A model generated the notes under the pieces. The model ran no database searches. It saw only the letters and a list, made by a program, of their open reading frames with translations, and was not told where the DNA came from. Source: Pseudomonas sp. (lineage in GTDB: Bacteria; Pseudomonadota; Gammaproteobacteria; Pseudomonadales; Pseudomonadaceae). Taken from it: 64,000 bases of DNA. Each line of letters begins with the position of its first letter. Within the stretch, counting starts at the first letter, position 1. Made by a program: the position numbers and the translations under genes. This document shows, in pieces, positions 1 through 8,074 of this stretch. The stretch lies in NCBI RefSeq assembly GCF_030690725.1, contig NZ_JAUYGD010000089.1, positions 1 through 64,000 of the forward strand. Direction: 5' to 3'.

Positions 1-70
1 GTGCAGATTTCTGTTTGCCGCTGAGTTGGCTCACTTGAGCCAGCCAGCGCTGAAAGGCTTGAGTATCCAT
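1..70 (-). CDS. Partial protein N-terminus, possibly an IS1595-type transposase
   Basis: Only the first 23 codons are inside the window: an ATG at 70-68 on the minus strand reads MDTQAFQRWLAQVSQLSGKQ and continues past the left edge. A GAGGT sequence sits upstream of the ATG. The F-x-x-W-L start followed by a short polar helix resembles the N-terminus of IS1595/ISXO2-type transposases, which precedes their zinc ribbon, but 23 residues cannot settle it. No terminal inverted repeat or target duplication could be recognised in 71-144. If it is a transposase, the right end of the element should lie in that stretch. Confidence 0.35.
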   Translation of the reverse strand, partial: MDTQAFQRWLAQVSQLSGKQKSA

Positions 71-144
71 GACGGACAGACCTCACGAGCGGATGCCTGC
101 CTTAAAGCTTAGTCCTTGCAACACGCTATTGGGACATAGCCAAT

Positions 145-205
145 AAAAAGCCCCGCAATTGCGGGACTTTTTCTATCGGCGATAGCCATGGCCGTGCGCA
201 AACCG
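145..205. repeat. Direct repeat copy A: terminator plus remnant of a glycine-zipper gene 3' end
   Basis: Positions 145-172 form a bidirectional terminator hairpin, GCCCCGC-AATT-GCGGGAC between an A-run and a T-run. It is almost identical to the terminator at 1084-1111. Beyond it the minus strand still encodes ...HGHGYRR-stop, matching the ...HGHGYRW-stop end of the gene at 1114-1476, before the frame meets a stop. The rest of 201-320 shows nothing except the upstream region of the next gene. It looks like the 3' stump of a duplicated gene; see copy B at 1084-1150. Confidence 0.6.
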
Positions 206-320
206 TATCGCCAATAGCTGGGTGAGTTAATAGGGCGCATCTGTTGCGCATGACGGTGCTCTATCCCGCCCCGTATGATCGCCGGCTTGTTTACTGCGCT
301 GGCCAGAGAGGGCCTTACGG

Positions 321-1034
321 ATGAAGCGATATCTGCGTCAATGGAAGTTCTGTGTGCTCTGCGTGCTGTTGGGTTGCGTGCTGGGCTGCGCTTCGCGCGG
401 TGGTGATTATCCGGGTGGGGCGGCTGCTTCCGCTGAAGCATCAGTGCCGGGTACGCAGTTGCAGGGCAAGGCGGCTGGGCGGTTACTGGTATGGACCGCC
501 AGTTTTACCCTGGAGGTTGTCGATCTCGACAAGGCTAAGGCTCAGCTCACCGAGCGCATGCTGGCGTTGGGTGGGTATGTTGAGGAAACCAGTGATTACG
601 GTGATGACAGCCAGAGCCTGGTTTACCGTGTGCCCAAGGATGCCTTCGAGACGGCTTTGGGGAGTGTTGAGCAAAGCGGCAATGTGCTGAGACGGCATGT
701 CAAAGGTGAAGATGTCACCGAGCAGTACGTCGACGTGGAGACACGCCTGAACAATAACCGGGCACTGCGTGATCGCCTCAAGGATCTACTCGCCAAGGCC
801 AGGGATGTGAAAGACATCCTGCAGATCGAGAGTGAGCTTAACCGCGTGCAGTCGGAAATCGATTCGATGGACGCGCGCATGCGCATCCTCAAAGATCAGA
901 TTCAGATGTCTACCCTGACCGTTGAGCTGCGCCAGCAGTTGCCGGCCAAGCCCGCGACTATCTACGGGCCGCTTGGCTATCTCTATAAAGGTGCTGAGTG
1001 GTTTGTCACCAAGCTGTTCATCATCCGCGAGTGA
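321..1034 (+). CDS. DUF4349 domain lipoprotein
   Basis: The 237-residue protein has a short basic N-terminus, a hydrophobic core and a lipobox ending at C23 (VLGC), so it is probably a lipoprotein. The rest is a DUF4349 domain: a beta-rich start (LLVWTASFTLEV), the conserved YRVP segment, the ENVT/V..E-like stretch EDVTEQYVDVETRLNN, a long amphipathic coiled coil around residues 135-195, and a final strand ending at TLTVELRQ. Unlike many DUF4349 proteins it has no obvious second transmembrane helix, ending in a short hydrophobic tail (WFVTKLFIIRE). The domain has no known biochemical role. The gene stands alone between two direct repeats (145-205 and 1084-1150), which suggests it arrived or was rearranged here by recombination. 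The start follows an AGAGAGGG sequence. Confidence 0.8.
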   Translation: MKRYLRQWKFCVLCVLLGCVLGCASRGGDYPGGAAASAEASVPGTQLQGKAAGRLLVWTASFTLEVVDLDKAKAQLTERMLALGGYVEETSDYGDDSQSLVYRVPKDAFETALGSVEQSGNVLRRHVKGEDVTEQYVDVETRLNNNRALRDRLKDLLAKARDVKDILQIESELNRVQSEIDSMDARMRILKDQIQMSTLTVELRQQLPAKPATIYGPLGYLYKGAEWFVTKLFIIRE

Positions 1035-1083
1035 TTTTTGCTGCGAGAGTAATGTGGTGTAACTAGCCCCGTAGATGATCCAG

Positions 1084-1111
1084 AAAAAGCCCCGCAATTG
1101 CGGGGCTTTTT
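1084..1111. terminator. Bidirectional rho-independent terminator (direct repeat copy B)
   Basis: An A5 run, the stem GCCCCGC-AATT-GCGGGGC and a T5 run make a terminator usable from both sides. It lies between the convergent DUF4349 gene and the glycine-zipper gene. Together with the adjacent coding tail to about 1150 it matches copy A at 145-205 in the same orientation. Confidence 0.85.
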
Positions 1112-1113
1112 GT

Positions 1114-1476
1114 TTACCAGCGATATCCATGTCCATGGCCGCGCCCGTCGTGCCGACGGTGTTTGTGGCCATGCCAGCGTTTGTGGCGCGGCCGTTCCTG
1201 CACGTAATACACCGGGGCCGGTTGGTAGTAGACCGGCTGACGTTCGTAGTACACCCGTTGTGGCGGGTAATAGGCCGGTGGTGGCGGGTAGTATTCGCGC
1301 GGCGGCGGGGCGTAGACCTGCACGGGGCGGCTTTGGCTGACGATAACGCCGCCAATCACCGCGCCCACCACGGCTCCGGCAATCGCTGCGTCACGGTTGG
1401 AGGCCTGCGCTGGGGCCTGGGCAAACAGTACCAGGCTGGCCACCAGGCCGGTGATAAGGGGGATACGCGACAGCAT
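1114..1476 (-). CDS. Glycine-zipper, Pro/Tyr-rich secreted protein
   Basis: The start is taken at 1476 because GAGGAG lies a few bases upstream and the protein then opens with a clean signal peptide (MLSRIPLITGLVASLVLFAQ, cut near AQA-SN); the open frame continues upstream to 1629 without a better site. After the signal peptide comes a glycine-zipper segment (AAIAGAVVGAVIGGVIV, about residues 30-46), a Pro/Tyr-rich region (YAPPPREYYPPPP...YYQPAPVYY) and a His/Arg/Gly-rich tail ending HGHGYRW. The layout is that of small periplasmic or outer-membrane glycine-zipper proteins of the YMGG/Rick_17kDa type. No function can be assigned. A stump of a paralogous 3' end lies about 0.9 kb away at 173-205. 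Confidence 0.75.
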   Translation of the reverse strand: MLSRIPLITGLVASLVLFAQAPAQASNRDAAIAGAVVGAVIGGVIVSQSRPVQVYAPPPREYYPPPPAYYPPQRVYYERQPVYYQPAPVYYVQERPRHKRWHGHKHRRHDGRGHGHGYRW

Positions 1477-1717
1477 GATCGAAACTCCTCTGCAAACCGG
1501 TCTTTCCCGGCTTGTAGTTTCGACACTGAGTGTTGCGCGGCATTGCAGGGCGCAATGTAAAGCCTGTGTAAAACAGGGCGTGGGCTGAAGGAGGAAATAT
1601 TTGGCAGTATCGGCAGGCTGGCGGAGCAAAAAAATAATCCATTGCGCCGCCTTTGCTTCTTTACTTCAGCCTCAGGCCTGAAGCCGGAGAAGGTCCCTCT
1701 CAATCAAGGAGTCACTT

Positions 1718-2830
1718 ATGCTGAGCCGCAAAGGATTTATGCTCGCCGCAGTCGCCGGTCTGTTGGCCTGCCACGCTCAAGCCGCTGATGTCACGGTCAA
1801 GCTTGGCAGTACCGAGCGCGTCACCCGTTTGTTTGCCTATCCCAACAACTGCAATGTGATCTGCTATCGCGATTGGACGCTGGAGCAGACCGCCGAGCAC
1901 TACCTGCGTCAGAGCTTGCAGCGTGATGGATACGCCACCGCCAAGGTCAGCGTGCACCGCGAGCAGCAAGACCTCTACGCCAAGTTCACCGAGGTGCCTG
2001 AAGGCTACGGTAAACCACTTGAGCAACTGCTTAAGACCGGCGAGCTGGCCTACGCCGGCGCCAAGCTGCTCAACAAGGACGGTAAGTGGCAATACAACTG
2101 GTCGTTGTTCCTGCCGCTGGGCATGGCGCTGGATAACCGCAAGAGCGTTGAGCTGCTGCACTTCCCGCCGGATTACTCGCTGACCCAGGCGCAGGACTAT
2201 CTAGAGTCGAGCACCACAAACCGTTGGGCTGATCTGCTGACCCAGAATGGCATCAATGCCGCGCAGACACCGGCCTTCCAGACCATCATCGATATTGCCC
2301 CGATTGCCGCGCCTGCCAACGCCGGTAGCGCGCTTGAAGGGGTTTACAGCTATTTCAACGCCTACCAGACGCAGATGGTTATGCAGTTGACCGCCGGCGA
2401 AGGCGGCCAAACGCTGCCAATGGTGGCCTTTGGCAGCCCGGTGCGCAGCTGGGTTAAGCAGCAGTACGGGGTTTCTGTCGATGTCCTTGGTCTGGCGCAG
2501 ATCAGCCCTGCCGCTGGGCAGCAAGTGGCCGTGCTCGGCGCCAACCACCCCAGCTACATCTGGTATGCCGCTGACCCGGAAAACTACGACGGCGATCAGC
2601 AGAAAGCCGATGCTGCCGGCTTAAAGGTCATGGGGCAGGATCTCAGCGCCGCCTGCTGGCAGGCCCGGATGGGCGAACAGCCCAACCAGGACGCGAGCCC
2701 AGTGCTGAGCAGCTGCAGCGAGAAATGGCAGGTCACTGACAAGCTGCAAACCTGCGAGCTGTTCTACACCTCGGTGCGCAACCTGACTCCCGAGGCCGCT
2801 CAGGCCAAGTGCACCCCAGCTAGCAGCTAA
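1718..2830 (+). CDS. Secreted protein of unknown function, cysteine-rich C-terminus
   Basis: The 370-residue product has a signal peptide (residues 1-22, cleaved near AQA-AD) and is therefore periplasmic or secreted. I do not recognise a family. An early pair of cysteines (NNCNVICY) and five more in the last third (AACWQ, SSCSEKW, QTCELF, AKCTP) suggest disulfides formed outside the cytoplasm. Mature sequence is soluble with no further membrane segment. AAGGAG sits ahead of the ATG, so the start is secure. It ends at a strong hairpin shared with the convergent FimV-like gene and is probably monocistronic. Confidence 0.6.
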   Translation: MLSRKGFMLAAVAGLLACHAQAADVTVKLGSTERVTRLFAYPNNCNVICYRDWTLEQTAEHYLRQSLQRDGYATAKVSVHREQQDLYAKFTEVPEGYGKPLEQLLKTGELAYAGAKLLNKDGKWQYNWSLFLPLGMALDNRKSVELLHFPPDYSLTQAQDYLESSTTNRWADLLTQNGINAAQTPAFQTIIDIAPIAAPANAGSALEGVYSYFNAYQTQMVMQLTAGEGGQTLPMVAFGSPVRSWVKQQYGVSVDVLGLAQISPAAGQQVAVLGANHPSYIWYAADPENYDGDQQKADAAGLKVMGQDLSAACWQARMGEQPNQDASPVLSSCSEKWQVTDKLQTCELFYTSVRNLTPEAAQAKCTPASS

Positions 2831-2836
2831 GTAGCT

Positions 2837-2868
2837 CGGCCAAAGCCCATTGCTATGGGCTTTGGCCG
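2837..2868. terminator. Terminator between convergent genes
   Basis: A perfect 14-bp stem, CGGCCAAAGCCCAT, with a four-base loop TGCT, sits 6 bp after the stop of the secreted protein gene and 21 bp from the stop of the convergent FimV-like gene. There is no clean T-run, so it may act as a 3' stabilising hairpin as well. Confidence 0.65.
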
Positions 2869-2889
2869 CTATCGGGCCGTTAACGACGC

Positions 2890-4083
2890 TTAAGGAATAG
2901 CCGGTGTTTGATGGCCAGTGGTAGCGGCTGGCACGTCAGGCGTTACCGCTGGAGCCTGATTTTGCGCGGCCAGGTAAGCCTGTAGTTTGGCCATCTGATC
3001 ATTTTTCAATTGGATCAGGCGCTGCAGTTTGTCGAGCTGGCTCTGCAGGTCGGCAATACGGCTTCTCAGTTCAGCGTTTTCACGATTGGTCGAATCGAGG
3101 CTTTCCTGAGTTATCGCCAACTGATCAAGTAGGGCCTTGTTGCCTGCGCTGCCTTTGTCACTGCCGGCGCCCGCCTTATCGCTGCCGTCTGCAACCAGTT
3201 TCAGGTTATCGCGGCGTTCAATTGTGGCCGGCGTAGCGGCTGCGTTGTTGCGCTTGCTGGCATCCAGCTGACGGGCGCTGGCGGCAACACTGCGCGCCTC
3301 ACGCCAGGCGGCGGTTTGCTGGTTAACCTGCGCGATGGCGGCGCTTTGCGTGCGGCTGTTGATTTGTTGGGCATCGGGTAGGCGCAGCACCTGACCGCTT
3401 TTCATGCGGTTGATGTTGTTATCGATAAAGGCCTGCGGATTCAGCTCCTGGATCGCCAGCATGGCCTGCTGCACGCTACCGTCAGCCCGCACACGGTTGG
3501 CAATGTCCCAGAGGTTGTCGTTGGCGGTGGTCTTGTACTCATTGCCTGCCAGCGGTGTGGCAGCAGCGCCGGGGGATGCCGGCTGAGTTGCAGTAAGCGC
3601 TGCAGATGGTTGTGTGCGTGGTGCAGAAGGCGCTGCGGTTAGCGGCTGTTGTATGGCGGCAGGGATCACGTTTTGCGCGGTGTAGAGCGGCGGGTCCAGC
3701 AGCAAGGTGTATTCACGCTGCAAACGGCCATTTGGCCAGAGCACCTGCACCAGGAAGTTCAGGTAAGGCTCGCGCATCGGCTTATTCGAGGTCACCCGGA
3801 TAACGCTCTTGCCATTGGCTTTGATCAGCGGGGTGAACTTCAGGTCAGTCAGGAAGAACTGGCGATCAATCCCGGCCTTATTGAAGGCTTCTGGGGATGC
3901 CAGGGTCGGGATCACTTCGTTGGCGTCCAGGCCACGGCTTTCCAGCAGCTCGATCTCAGCCACCAAGGGTTGATTGAGCTCTGACTGCAGCGTCACTTCA
4001 CCCAGCCCTAGCGCGTGCGCCATGCCGGATGACAGCGCCGAAGCCGCTGCAATTGCCAGCACCAGTTTACGAACCCGAGCCAT
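2890..4083 (-). CDS. FimV-like LysM domain protein (short form)
   Basis: The 397-residue protein starts with a signal peptide ending near AHA-LG, followed by the FimV N-terminal domain (LGEVTLQSELNQPLVAEIELL ... FLVQVLWPNGRLQREYTLLLDPP, about residues 25-135). An Ala/Pro/Thr-rich linker leads into a LysM peptidoglycan-binding motif (YKTTANDNLWDIANRVR...VLRLPD, about 183-240) and a heptad-rich coiled coil (about 315-375). Full FimV/HubP proteins are more than twice as long and add a transmembrane helix and cytoplasmic TPR domain; none is present here, so this is a periplasmic short form and probably not the pilus-assembly FimV itself. It may help organise the cell pole or wall, which is inference. 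Single gene between convergent and divergent neighbours. Confidence 0.75.
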   Translation of the reverse strand: MARVRKLVLAIAAASALSSGMAHALGLGEVTLQSELNQPLVAEIELLESRGLDANEVIPTLASPEAFNKAGIDRQFFLTDLKFTPLIKANGKSVIRVTSNKPMREPYLNFLVQVLWPNGRLQREYTLLLDPPLYTAQNVIPAAIQQPLTAAPSAPRTQPSAALTATQPASPGAAATPLAGNEYKTTANDNLWDIANRVRADGSVQQAMLAIQELNPQAFIDNNINRMKSGQVLRLPDAQQINSRTQSAAIAQVNQQTAAWREARSVAASARQLDASKRNNAAATPATIERRDNLKLVADGSDKAGAGSDKGSAGNKALLDQLAITQESLDSTNRENAELRSRIADLQSQLDKLQRLIQLKNDQMAKLQAYLAAQNQAPAVTPDVPAATTGHQTPAIP

Positions 4084-4400
4084 AGCGTTATCCCTTGTGT
4101 TATCTGTTTCTCGACCAGCGAGAGGGTCTTGAAAGTTGTTGCCGTCCCGGCCGCAGAGGTGACCCTACTCAGCAATCAACTCGGCCAGTATTGGCAGTTT
4201 CGAAAGAGGTGGGATTTTATTGAGTCGCGCCGATTAATTGTGTTGATCAGCTTGCAAATCTCTCAAGGTTCTCGGTGGGAATAGCGTCCATTCGTCGGGC
4301 GCACAGCGTCCGCACGCCCGTTTGAATAGGCGTGGGTGCTGAGTGGGATAGGTGCGGCTGTTGCGCGGTCAGGTGTTTCTGGTCGCCACGCGTTTACGGT
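4084..4400. other. Intergenic region upstream of the FimV-like gene
   Basis: These 317 bases separate the FimV-like start from the DUF1415 stop. The only structure seen is a small hairpin, CACGCC...GGCGTG, at 4313-4334, without a T-run. The half next to 4083 must hold the FimV-like promoter. No small gene with a ribosome site and family resemblance was found. Confidence 0.4.
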
Positions 4401-4982
4401 TTAGCTGTTTTGCGCATCTTTGCGGCATTGCGCCTGCAGGGCGGCCCAGCCATCTGTGCCGAGGTCTTCCAGGGTCTGGATATTGGCTTCGAAGATCGCC
4501 TCCGGGTCGGGAAAGGCGGCCACGGCGCGGTCGATGCTGGCCTCACGGAGGATATGCAGGGTCGGGTAGGGCGAGCGGTTGGTGGCGTTGCTGACATCAT
4601 TGATGCCGGTGTCGGCAAACTGGAACTGCGGGTGGAAGCTGGCCACTTGCAGGATGCCGGCATAGCCGAGCTCGTCGAGGGCATCGTCGACCACGGCGAG
4701 AAAATCATTGAAATCGAGAAAGTCGGTAAGCGCGGTGGGATGGATCAGCAGGGTGGTGTCGGTTTCGCTTGGCTCGCACTTGGCGAGCGCGTGCAGCTCG
4801 TCGACCAAGGCGCTGAGCAGTTCTTCCGGTTCGGCGCTGGCGCACACCACATAGCGCACTTGCCCTTTGATCTGCACCGCCTTGGCGAACGGGCAGAGGT
4901 TTAGGCCGATCACCGCGCGATCAACCCAGGCGCGGGTTTCGGCAATGGCGTGGGCGGCGCTCGGGGTGGCGGTGCTGGGCAT
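4401..4982 (-). CDS. DUF1415 domain protein
   Basis: The product from the ATG at 4982 is 193 residues; the frame is open further upstream to 5135, but the upstream part is low-complexity Ala/Arg and the DUF1415 family normally begins with the ETRAWVDRAVIGLNLCPFAKAV segment seen at residues 14-34. The family core continues with RYVVCASAEPEELL, DTTLLIHPTAL, DFNDFLAVVDDAL and LQVASFHPQFQF, ending in HILREASIDRAV. This is a cytoplasmic family of unknown function common in Proteobacteria. There is no strong ribosome site at the chosen start, so the N-terminus is uncertain by a few residues. It lies 79 bp downstream of endA on the same strand and may be co-transcribed with it. Confidence 0.8.
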   Translation of the reverse strand: MPSTATPSAAHAIAETRAWVDRAVIGLNLCPFAKAVQIKGQVRYVVCASAEPEELLSALVDELHALAKCEPSETDTTLLIHPTALTDFLDFNDFLAVVDDALDELGYAGILQVASFHPQFQFADTGINDVSNATNRSPYPTLHILREASIDRAVAAFPDPEAIFEANIQTLEDLGTDGWAALQAQCRKDAQNS

Positions 4983-5061
4983 AGGGCAATACTCGGGTTG
5001 GCGTGGCGTGAAGTTTAGCGTCAATAGCGGCGCGCAGAGTTCTCTCGGCAATTGTCTGTGC

Positions 5062-5787
5062 TTAGCCGCTGTTGCGTTGCGGGTTGCCGGCGCGGCGTAG
5101 CGGGCTGCAGCGGCCGAGGTCGATGGTGCCGACATAAGGGTTGCCGTGGCCCATCACGCAGCCGACCTGCTGATTGCGCCAGCGCTCCCATTCGCTGATC
5201 GGGTATTGGCGGTTCCAGGCTTCGTAGGTGCGCCGGTCGAGCTTGGACAGACGCAGCTGGTAACGCTCGGCCATATAGAGATAGATGCGCGCTGCGGCCC
5301 CGCGCGCGTGGGCCGGCGGCATGGCGGTTTTCGCCTTGAAGTTGACCACCATCGGGCAGGCGCCGTACTGCGTGGGTTTGTCGCTGAGCATGCCGAGGGC
5401 GTAGTTGGAGCGGTCGCCGTTTACCTCGCCGATGCTCGGCACCAGGTTGTGCAGGTCGGCTTCGGCGGCTTTGAACGTGGCGTCTGTGCGGGTGCAGTTC
5501 TTGCGTCCGCCGTTCTGCCAGCACTGACGCTGATGGCCGATCACCCAGGCCGGCACCACATGCTCCCATTCCAGGCGCTGGGCACGGCGCAGCTGTTTGC
5601 GCGGGCTGTAGCCGCAGCTGCCGAGGTCGACCTGGTTGCCGCTGTAGGCACACTGGCAATAGAAGGTGTTGGGCCGTTCGGCATACAACCGCCAGGCGAT
5701 TTTCTTCGCGGCGCTAAAGGTTTTCGGGGCATCGGCAAAGGCGGGCAGGGCAACTAGCAGGCAAAACAGCACAAGCAGACGCGGCAT
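5062..5787 (-). CDS. endA: Endonuclease I, secreted or periplasmic
   Basis: Endonuclease I (EndA/NucM family) cuts double-stranded DNA outside the cytoplasm and depends on disulfides. The protein is 241 residues with a signal peptide (MPRLLVLFCLLVALPAFADA), the usual size. The His-Me finger active site is clear in LEWEHVVPAW, followed by the family segments DLHNLVPSIGEVNGDRSN and FKAKTAMPPAHARGAAARIYLYM. Several cysteines (FYCQCAY, GSCGY, CWQ, NCTR, ACPM) fit the disulfide-rich fold. An upstream in-frame ATG at 5820 would add 11 residues ahead of the signal peptide; the shorter start gives a better leader. Neighbouring genes give no further hint. Confidence 0.88.
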   Translation of the reverse strand: MPRLLVLFCLLVALPAFADAPKTFSAAKKIAWRLYAERPNTFYCQCAYSGNQVDLGSCGYSPRKQLRRAQRLEWEHVVPAWVIGHQRQCWQNGGRKNCTRTDATFKAAEADLHNLVPSIGEVNGDRSNYALGMLSDKPTQYGACPMVVNFKAKTAMPPAHARGAAARIYLYMAERYQLRLSKLDRRTYEAWNRQYPISEWERWRNQQVGCVMGHGNPYVGTIDLGRCSPLRRAGNPQRNSG

Positions 5788-6067
5788 GGGGCACTCGGCA
5801 GCCAAAAAGCTGCGGATCATACCGATTAAAGCGCTCTGCGACGGGCCTTTTGAAGGCGCCCTGATAAGTGGTCGCCAACCTTTTGCCTGTGAGGCGGTCT
5901 GTTGGCAGTCCACCTGAGCTTATGCGGCTAGGTGCTTGATTGTGCTGAAAGTCATGTATTCAGGAGGAAAACTGGCCAATCTGGATTTTGTTGCTAGCGT
6001 TACCCCATCACACCGCAGTGGACGACCTCCCCTGATGAGTACTGTGCAGTGTTGGCAATGGCTAAAA

Positions 6068-6826
6068 ATGGGCCCCGCCTGGTCGGGCGGCAGTGCTGTG
6101 GCAGTCCGCCGTTGGGCGCTGTTGGCGACGCTGTTGGCGGCAGTAATGGCCATCGCGGGTTGTTCGAGCCGGCAAGACCATCAGACCATCATCAGCAACC
6201 GCAGCCCGATCAAACCCACCGAGTTCTTCCAGAGTCATGCCGACCGCATGGCTACCCTGGGCATGCGCAATAACCTCAATAGCCTCTACCGTCTGATGGA
6301 CAAGCTGTACCTGCGCAACCCGCGCGAATGGCGCAAAACTGGCCTGGCTGATGTGGAATCCGCCAAGCGTGCGGTACACCGCGCCATTGAGCTCGATCAG
6401 CCGCTGCCGCAATTGGGCGGGCGCACCGATGTGGCGGCGCTGAGCTATGCCCTAAGCGCCGAGTACCAGGGTGACCGCGTGGGGGCGTTTATCTATTCAT
6501 TGGCGAGCATGCTGATTACCGCCCACGGCGGGCGCACCGAGTACTACCTGAGCGACACGCTGGACCCGCAGTTTATCCATAACGCCGCACGTAATTTCGA
6601 GAAGGCCAGTTGGATGCTTGCCCAGCGCACGGATGCCGGCGGCAAGCCCTGGCTGCTGTCTAACGAGATTTCCGCCGAGGGGCATAACCTCAGCTATGCC
6701 GTGGAGTTCGGCAAGATAGTCGCGCGATTGGATCTGCTCACCGATGTGCTGGATGAGCGCTACCGGCGTATGGGCGTGAGTTATGCCCAGGGGTTGCTCT
6801 TTATGAACTTCCTACCGGTGCAATAA
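6068..6826 (+). CDS. Conserved lipoprotein of unknown function
   Basis: The frame is open from 5936. Candidate starts are 6035, 6068 and a GTG at 6098; all give a basic segment (VRRW), a hydrophobic core and a lipobox (AIAGC), so the mature protein is the same lipoprotein. A perfect AGGAGG at 5962-5967 lies upstream of an in-frame CTG at 5972 but well ahead of the ATGs, so the true start is unsettled. The mature part is mainly helical (FFQSHADRMATLGMRNNLNSLYRLMDKLYLRNPREWRK ...), with a conserved-looking GGRTEYYLSD segment. I do not recognise a named family; many pseudomonads carry such a protein, but this is recollection, not a search. Confidence 0.6.
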   Translation: MGPAWSGGSAVAVRRWALLATLLAAVMAIAGCSSRQDHQTIISNRSPIKPTEFFQSHADRMATLGMRNNLNSLYRLMDKLYLRNPREWRKTGLADVESAKRAVHRAIELDQPLPQLGGRTDVAALSYALSAEYQGDRVGAFIYSLASMLITAHGGRTEYYLSDTLDPQFIHNAARNFEKASWMLAQRTDAGGKPWLLSNEISAEGHNLSYAVEFGKIVARLDLLTDVLDERYRRMGVSYAQGLLFMNFLPVQ

Positions 6827-6830
6827 GAAC

Positions 6831-6987
6831 CTATTTACGGTCTGTTGCGCGTCGGCCCTGCTGCGTTAAAAACAGGCTCGGATGCTCATGTACAGCCCGT
6901 ACACTCCGCTTCCTCGCCGTTTTGACCAGCCGAAGGCTGTTACTACGTAGCGCCTTGCAGGGCTCTAGCTCACAAGGCCGTAAACAG
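6831..6987. repeat. Palindromic intergenic repeat, MITE-like
   Basis: The 157-bp segment is bounded by inverted ends, CTATTTACGGTCT (6831-6843) and AGGCCGTAAACAG (6975-6987). Nested inside are further inverted pairs: GGCCCTGCTGCG against CGCCTTGCAGGGC, AAACAGGC-CGGA against TCCTCGCCGTTTT, and a central TGTAC-AGCC-CGTACA. The whole can fold as one long imperfect hairpin. It encodes nothing. The nested terminal-repeat structure is that of a non-autonomous mobile or REP-derived repeat, and similar sequence is, to my recollection, dispersed in Pseudomonas genomes. Confidence 0.55.
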
Positions 6988-7002
6988 CTTCTACGCCTCT
7001 AT

Positions 7003-7197
7003 TTAATAGCCTTCTTCCAAGCGCTTATTGCTCTGTGCATTGGCCGCTTCGATCTGCTGTTTCAGCTGTTCAGTCTGCTGCTGCAGTTGCGCCGCCTGCT
7101 CGGCTTGCAGGCTGGCGGTTGCCGCTGTTTCTCCGAGGCCGCAGGCGCTCAGGGCGAGGGTGGTTGATAGCAGTAATAACGCAAGGGCGACGCGCAT
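7003..7197 (-). CDS. Small lipoprotein with coiled-coil tail
   Basis: The 64-residue product has a signal sequence with lipobox LSAC, acylated at C19, followed by a short flexible stretch and a Gln/Ala/Glu-rich amphipathic helix (QAEQAAQLQQQTEQLKQQIEAA in shorter overlapping heptads, about residues 31-58). The design, a lipid anchor plus one helix, resembles Lpp-like outer-membrane lipoproteins, but the C-terminal Lys that Lpp links to peptidoglycan is not present (it ends EEGY). Function unknown. Its stop is next to the palindromic repeat, and its start is 35 bp downstream of the binding-protein gene on the same strand, so the two may share a transcript. Confidence 0.65.
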   Translation of the reverse strand: MRVALALLLLSTTLALSACGLGETAATASLQAEQAAQLQQQTEQLKQQIEAANAQSNKRLEEGY

Positions 7198-7231
7198 GAT
7201 GGCTCCTGAGCAAAGGTATAAAAGGCGCGGC

Positions 7232-7954
7232 TTAGTGCCAGCGCTTGTGGATGCTATCCAGGGTGCCAGCCTGTCTTAAACGCTCCAGCGCTGCCGAGAA
7301 CTGTTTGGCACGGGCGCTATCACCCTTGGCGAAGGCCACATAGCGCGGCATTTCCACCAGCGGTTTTGGCAGAATGCGTACGTTTTGCTCAGCGCGCTGC
7401 TCGCGCACGAAGTACATCAGTTGCACCCGATCGCCGACTATCACATCAATGCGCCCGGCCAGCAGCATCGACACCAGCTGCCGTGGGTTCTGCGCGCTGG
7501 TATCGCGCGACAACTCGGCCTTGTCGAAGTCCGACTGGTAGGCATAGCCGCGTACCTGGCCAATGGTATAGGGCGACAGATCGTCGAGTTCGGCCCAGTC
7601 GGTGAGGGTAGTTTTGCGCGAGGTCATAAACACTGTGGAGCCGGTGCGAATCGGCCCGACCAGCTCGTATTGCTGCATGCGCTCAGGGGTGCCGGCGAAC
7701 TGGAAGGCCATGGCCACTTCGCTGCGATCAATCATGCGTTTGACCCGCTCCCAAGGGTACAAGCGCAGGCTGTAGGGAATCTTGGCCTCCTGCATGACCG
7801 CCTCCACCAACTCGACATCCAGCCCGCGCGGCTGGTCATCCTCGATGGTGACAAAGCTGTAGGGCGCAAACTGCTCATCGCCCACCACCTTCCATGGTTC
7901 AGCCTGCACCGCCCATGGCAGTAGCAGCGTCAGGCACAGCGCAACAATACGCAT
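7232..7954 (-). CDS. Periplasmic amino-acid-type binding protein (SBP_bac_3 family)
   Basis: A 240-residue family 3 solute-binding protein with a signal peptide (MRIVALCLTLLLPWAVQA). Typical motifs are visible: FAPYSFVTIEDDQPRGLDVELVEAVMQEA near the N-terminus, the hinge region GYAYQSDFDKAEL, and LVSMLLAGRIDVIVGDRVQLMYFV. No permease or ATPase gene is adjacent, so it is an orphan receptor, or serves a transporter elsewhere; in Pseudomonas such orphan proteins also act as periplasmic sensors, and the neighbouring c-di-GMP genes make a signalling role possible, which is inference. GGAGGACCTC directly precedes the ATG. Confidence 0.8.
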   Translation of the reverse strand: MRIVALCLTLLLPWAVQAEPWKVVGDEQFAPYSFVTIEDDQPRGLDVELVEAVMQEAKIPYSLRLYPWERVKRMIDRSEVAMAFQFAGTPERMQQYELVGPIRTGSTVFMTSRKTTLTDWAELDDLSPYTIGQVRGYAYQSDFDKAELSRDTSAQNPRQLVSMLLAGRIDVIVGDRVQLMYFVREQRAEQNVRILPKPLVEMPRYVAFAKGDSARAKQFSAALERLRQAGTLDSIHKRWH

Positions 7955-8074
7955 GAGGTCCTCCAGGCGGACGCCTCGAACGAGCGATTTGCTCTGTATT
8001 GATGCTAGCCAATTACGCGGCAGATGTTGCTGGCGATGGGCTGTTTTAAGGATCTTTATGTAACCGTCTGGCTG

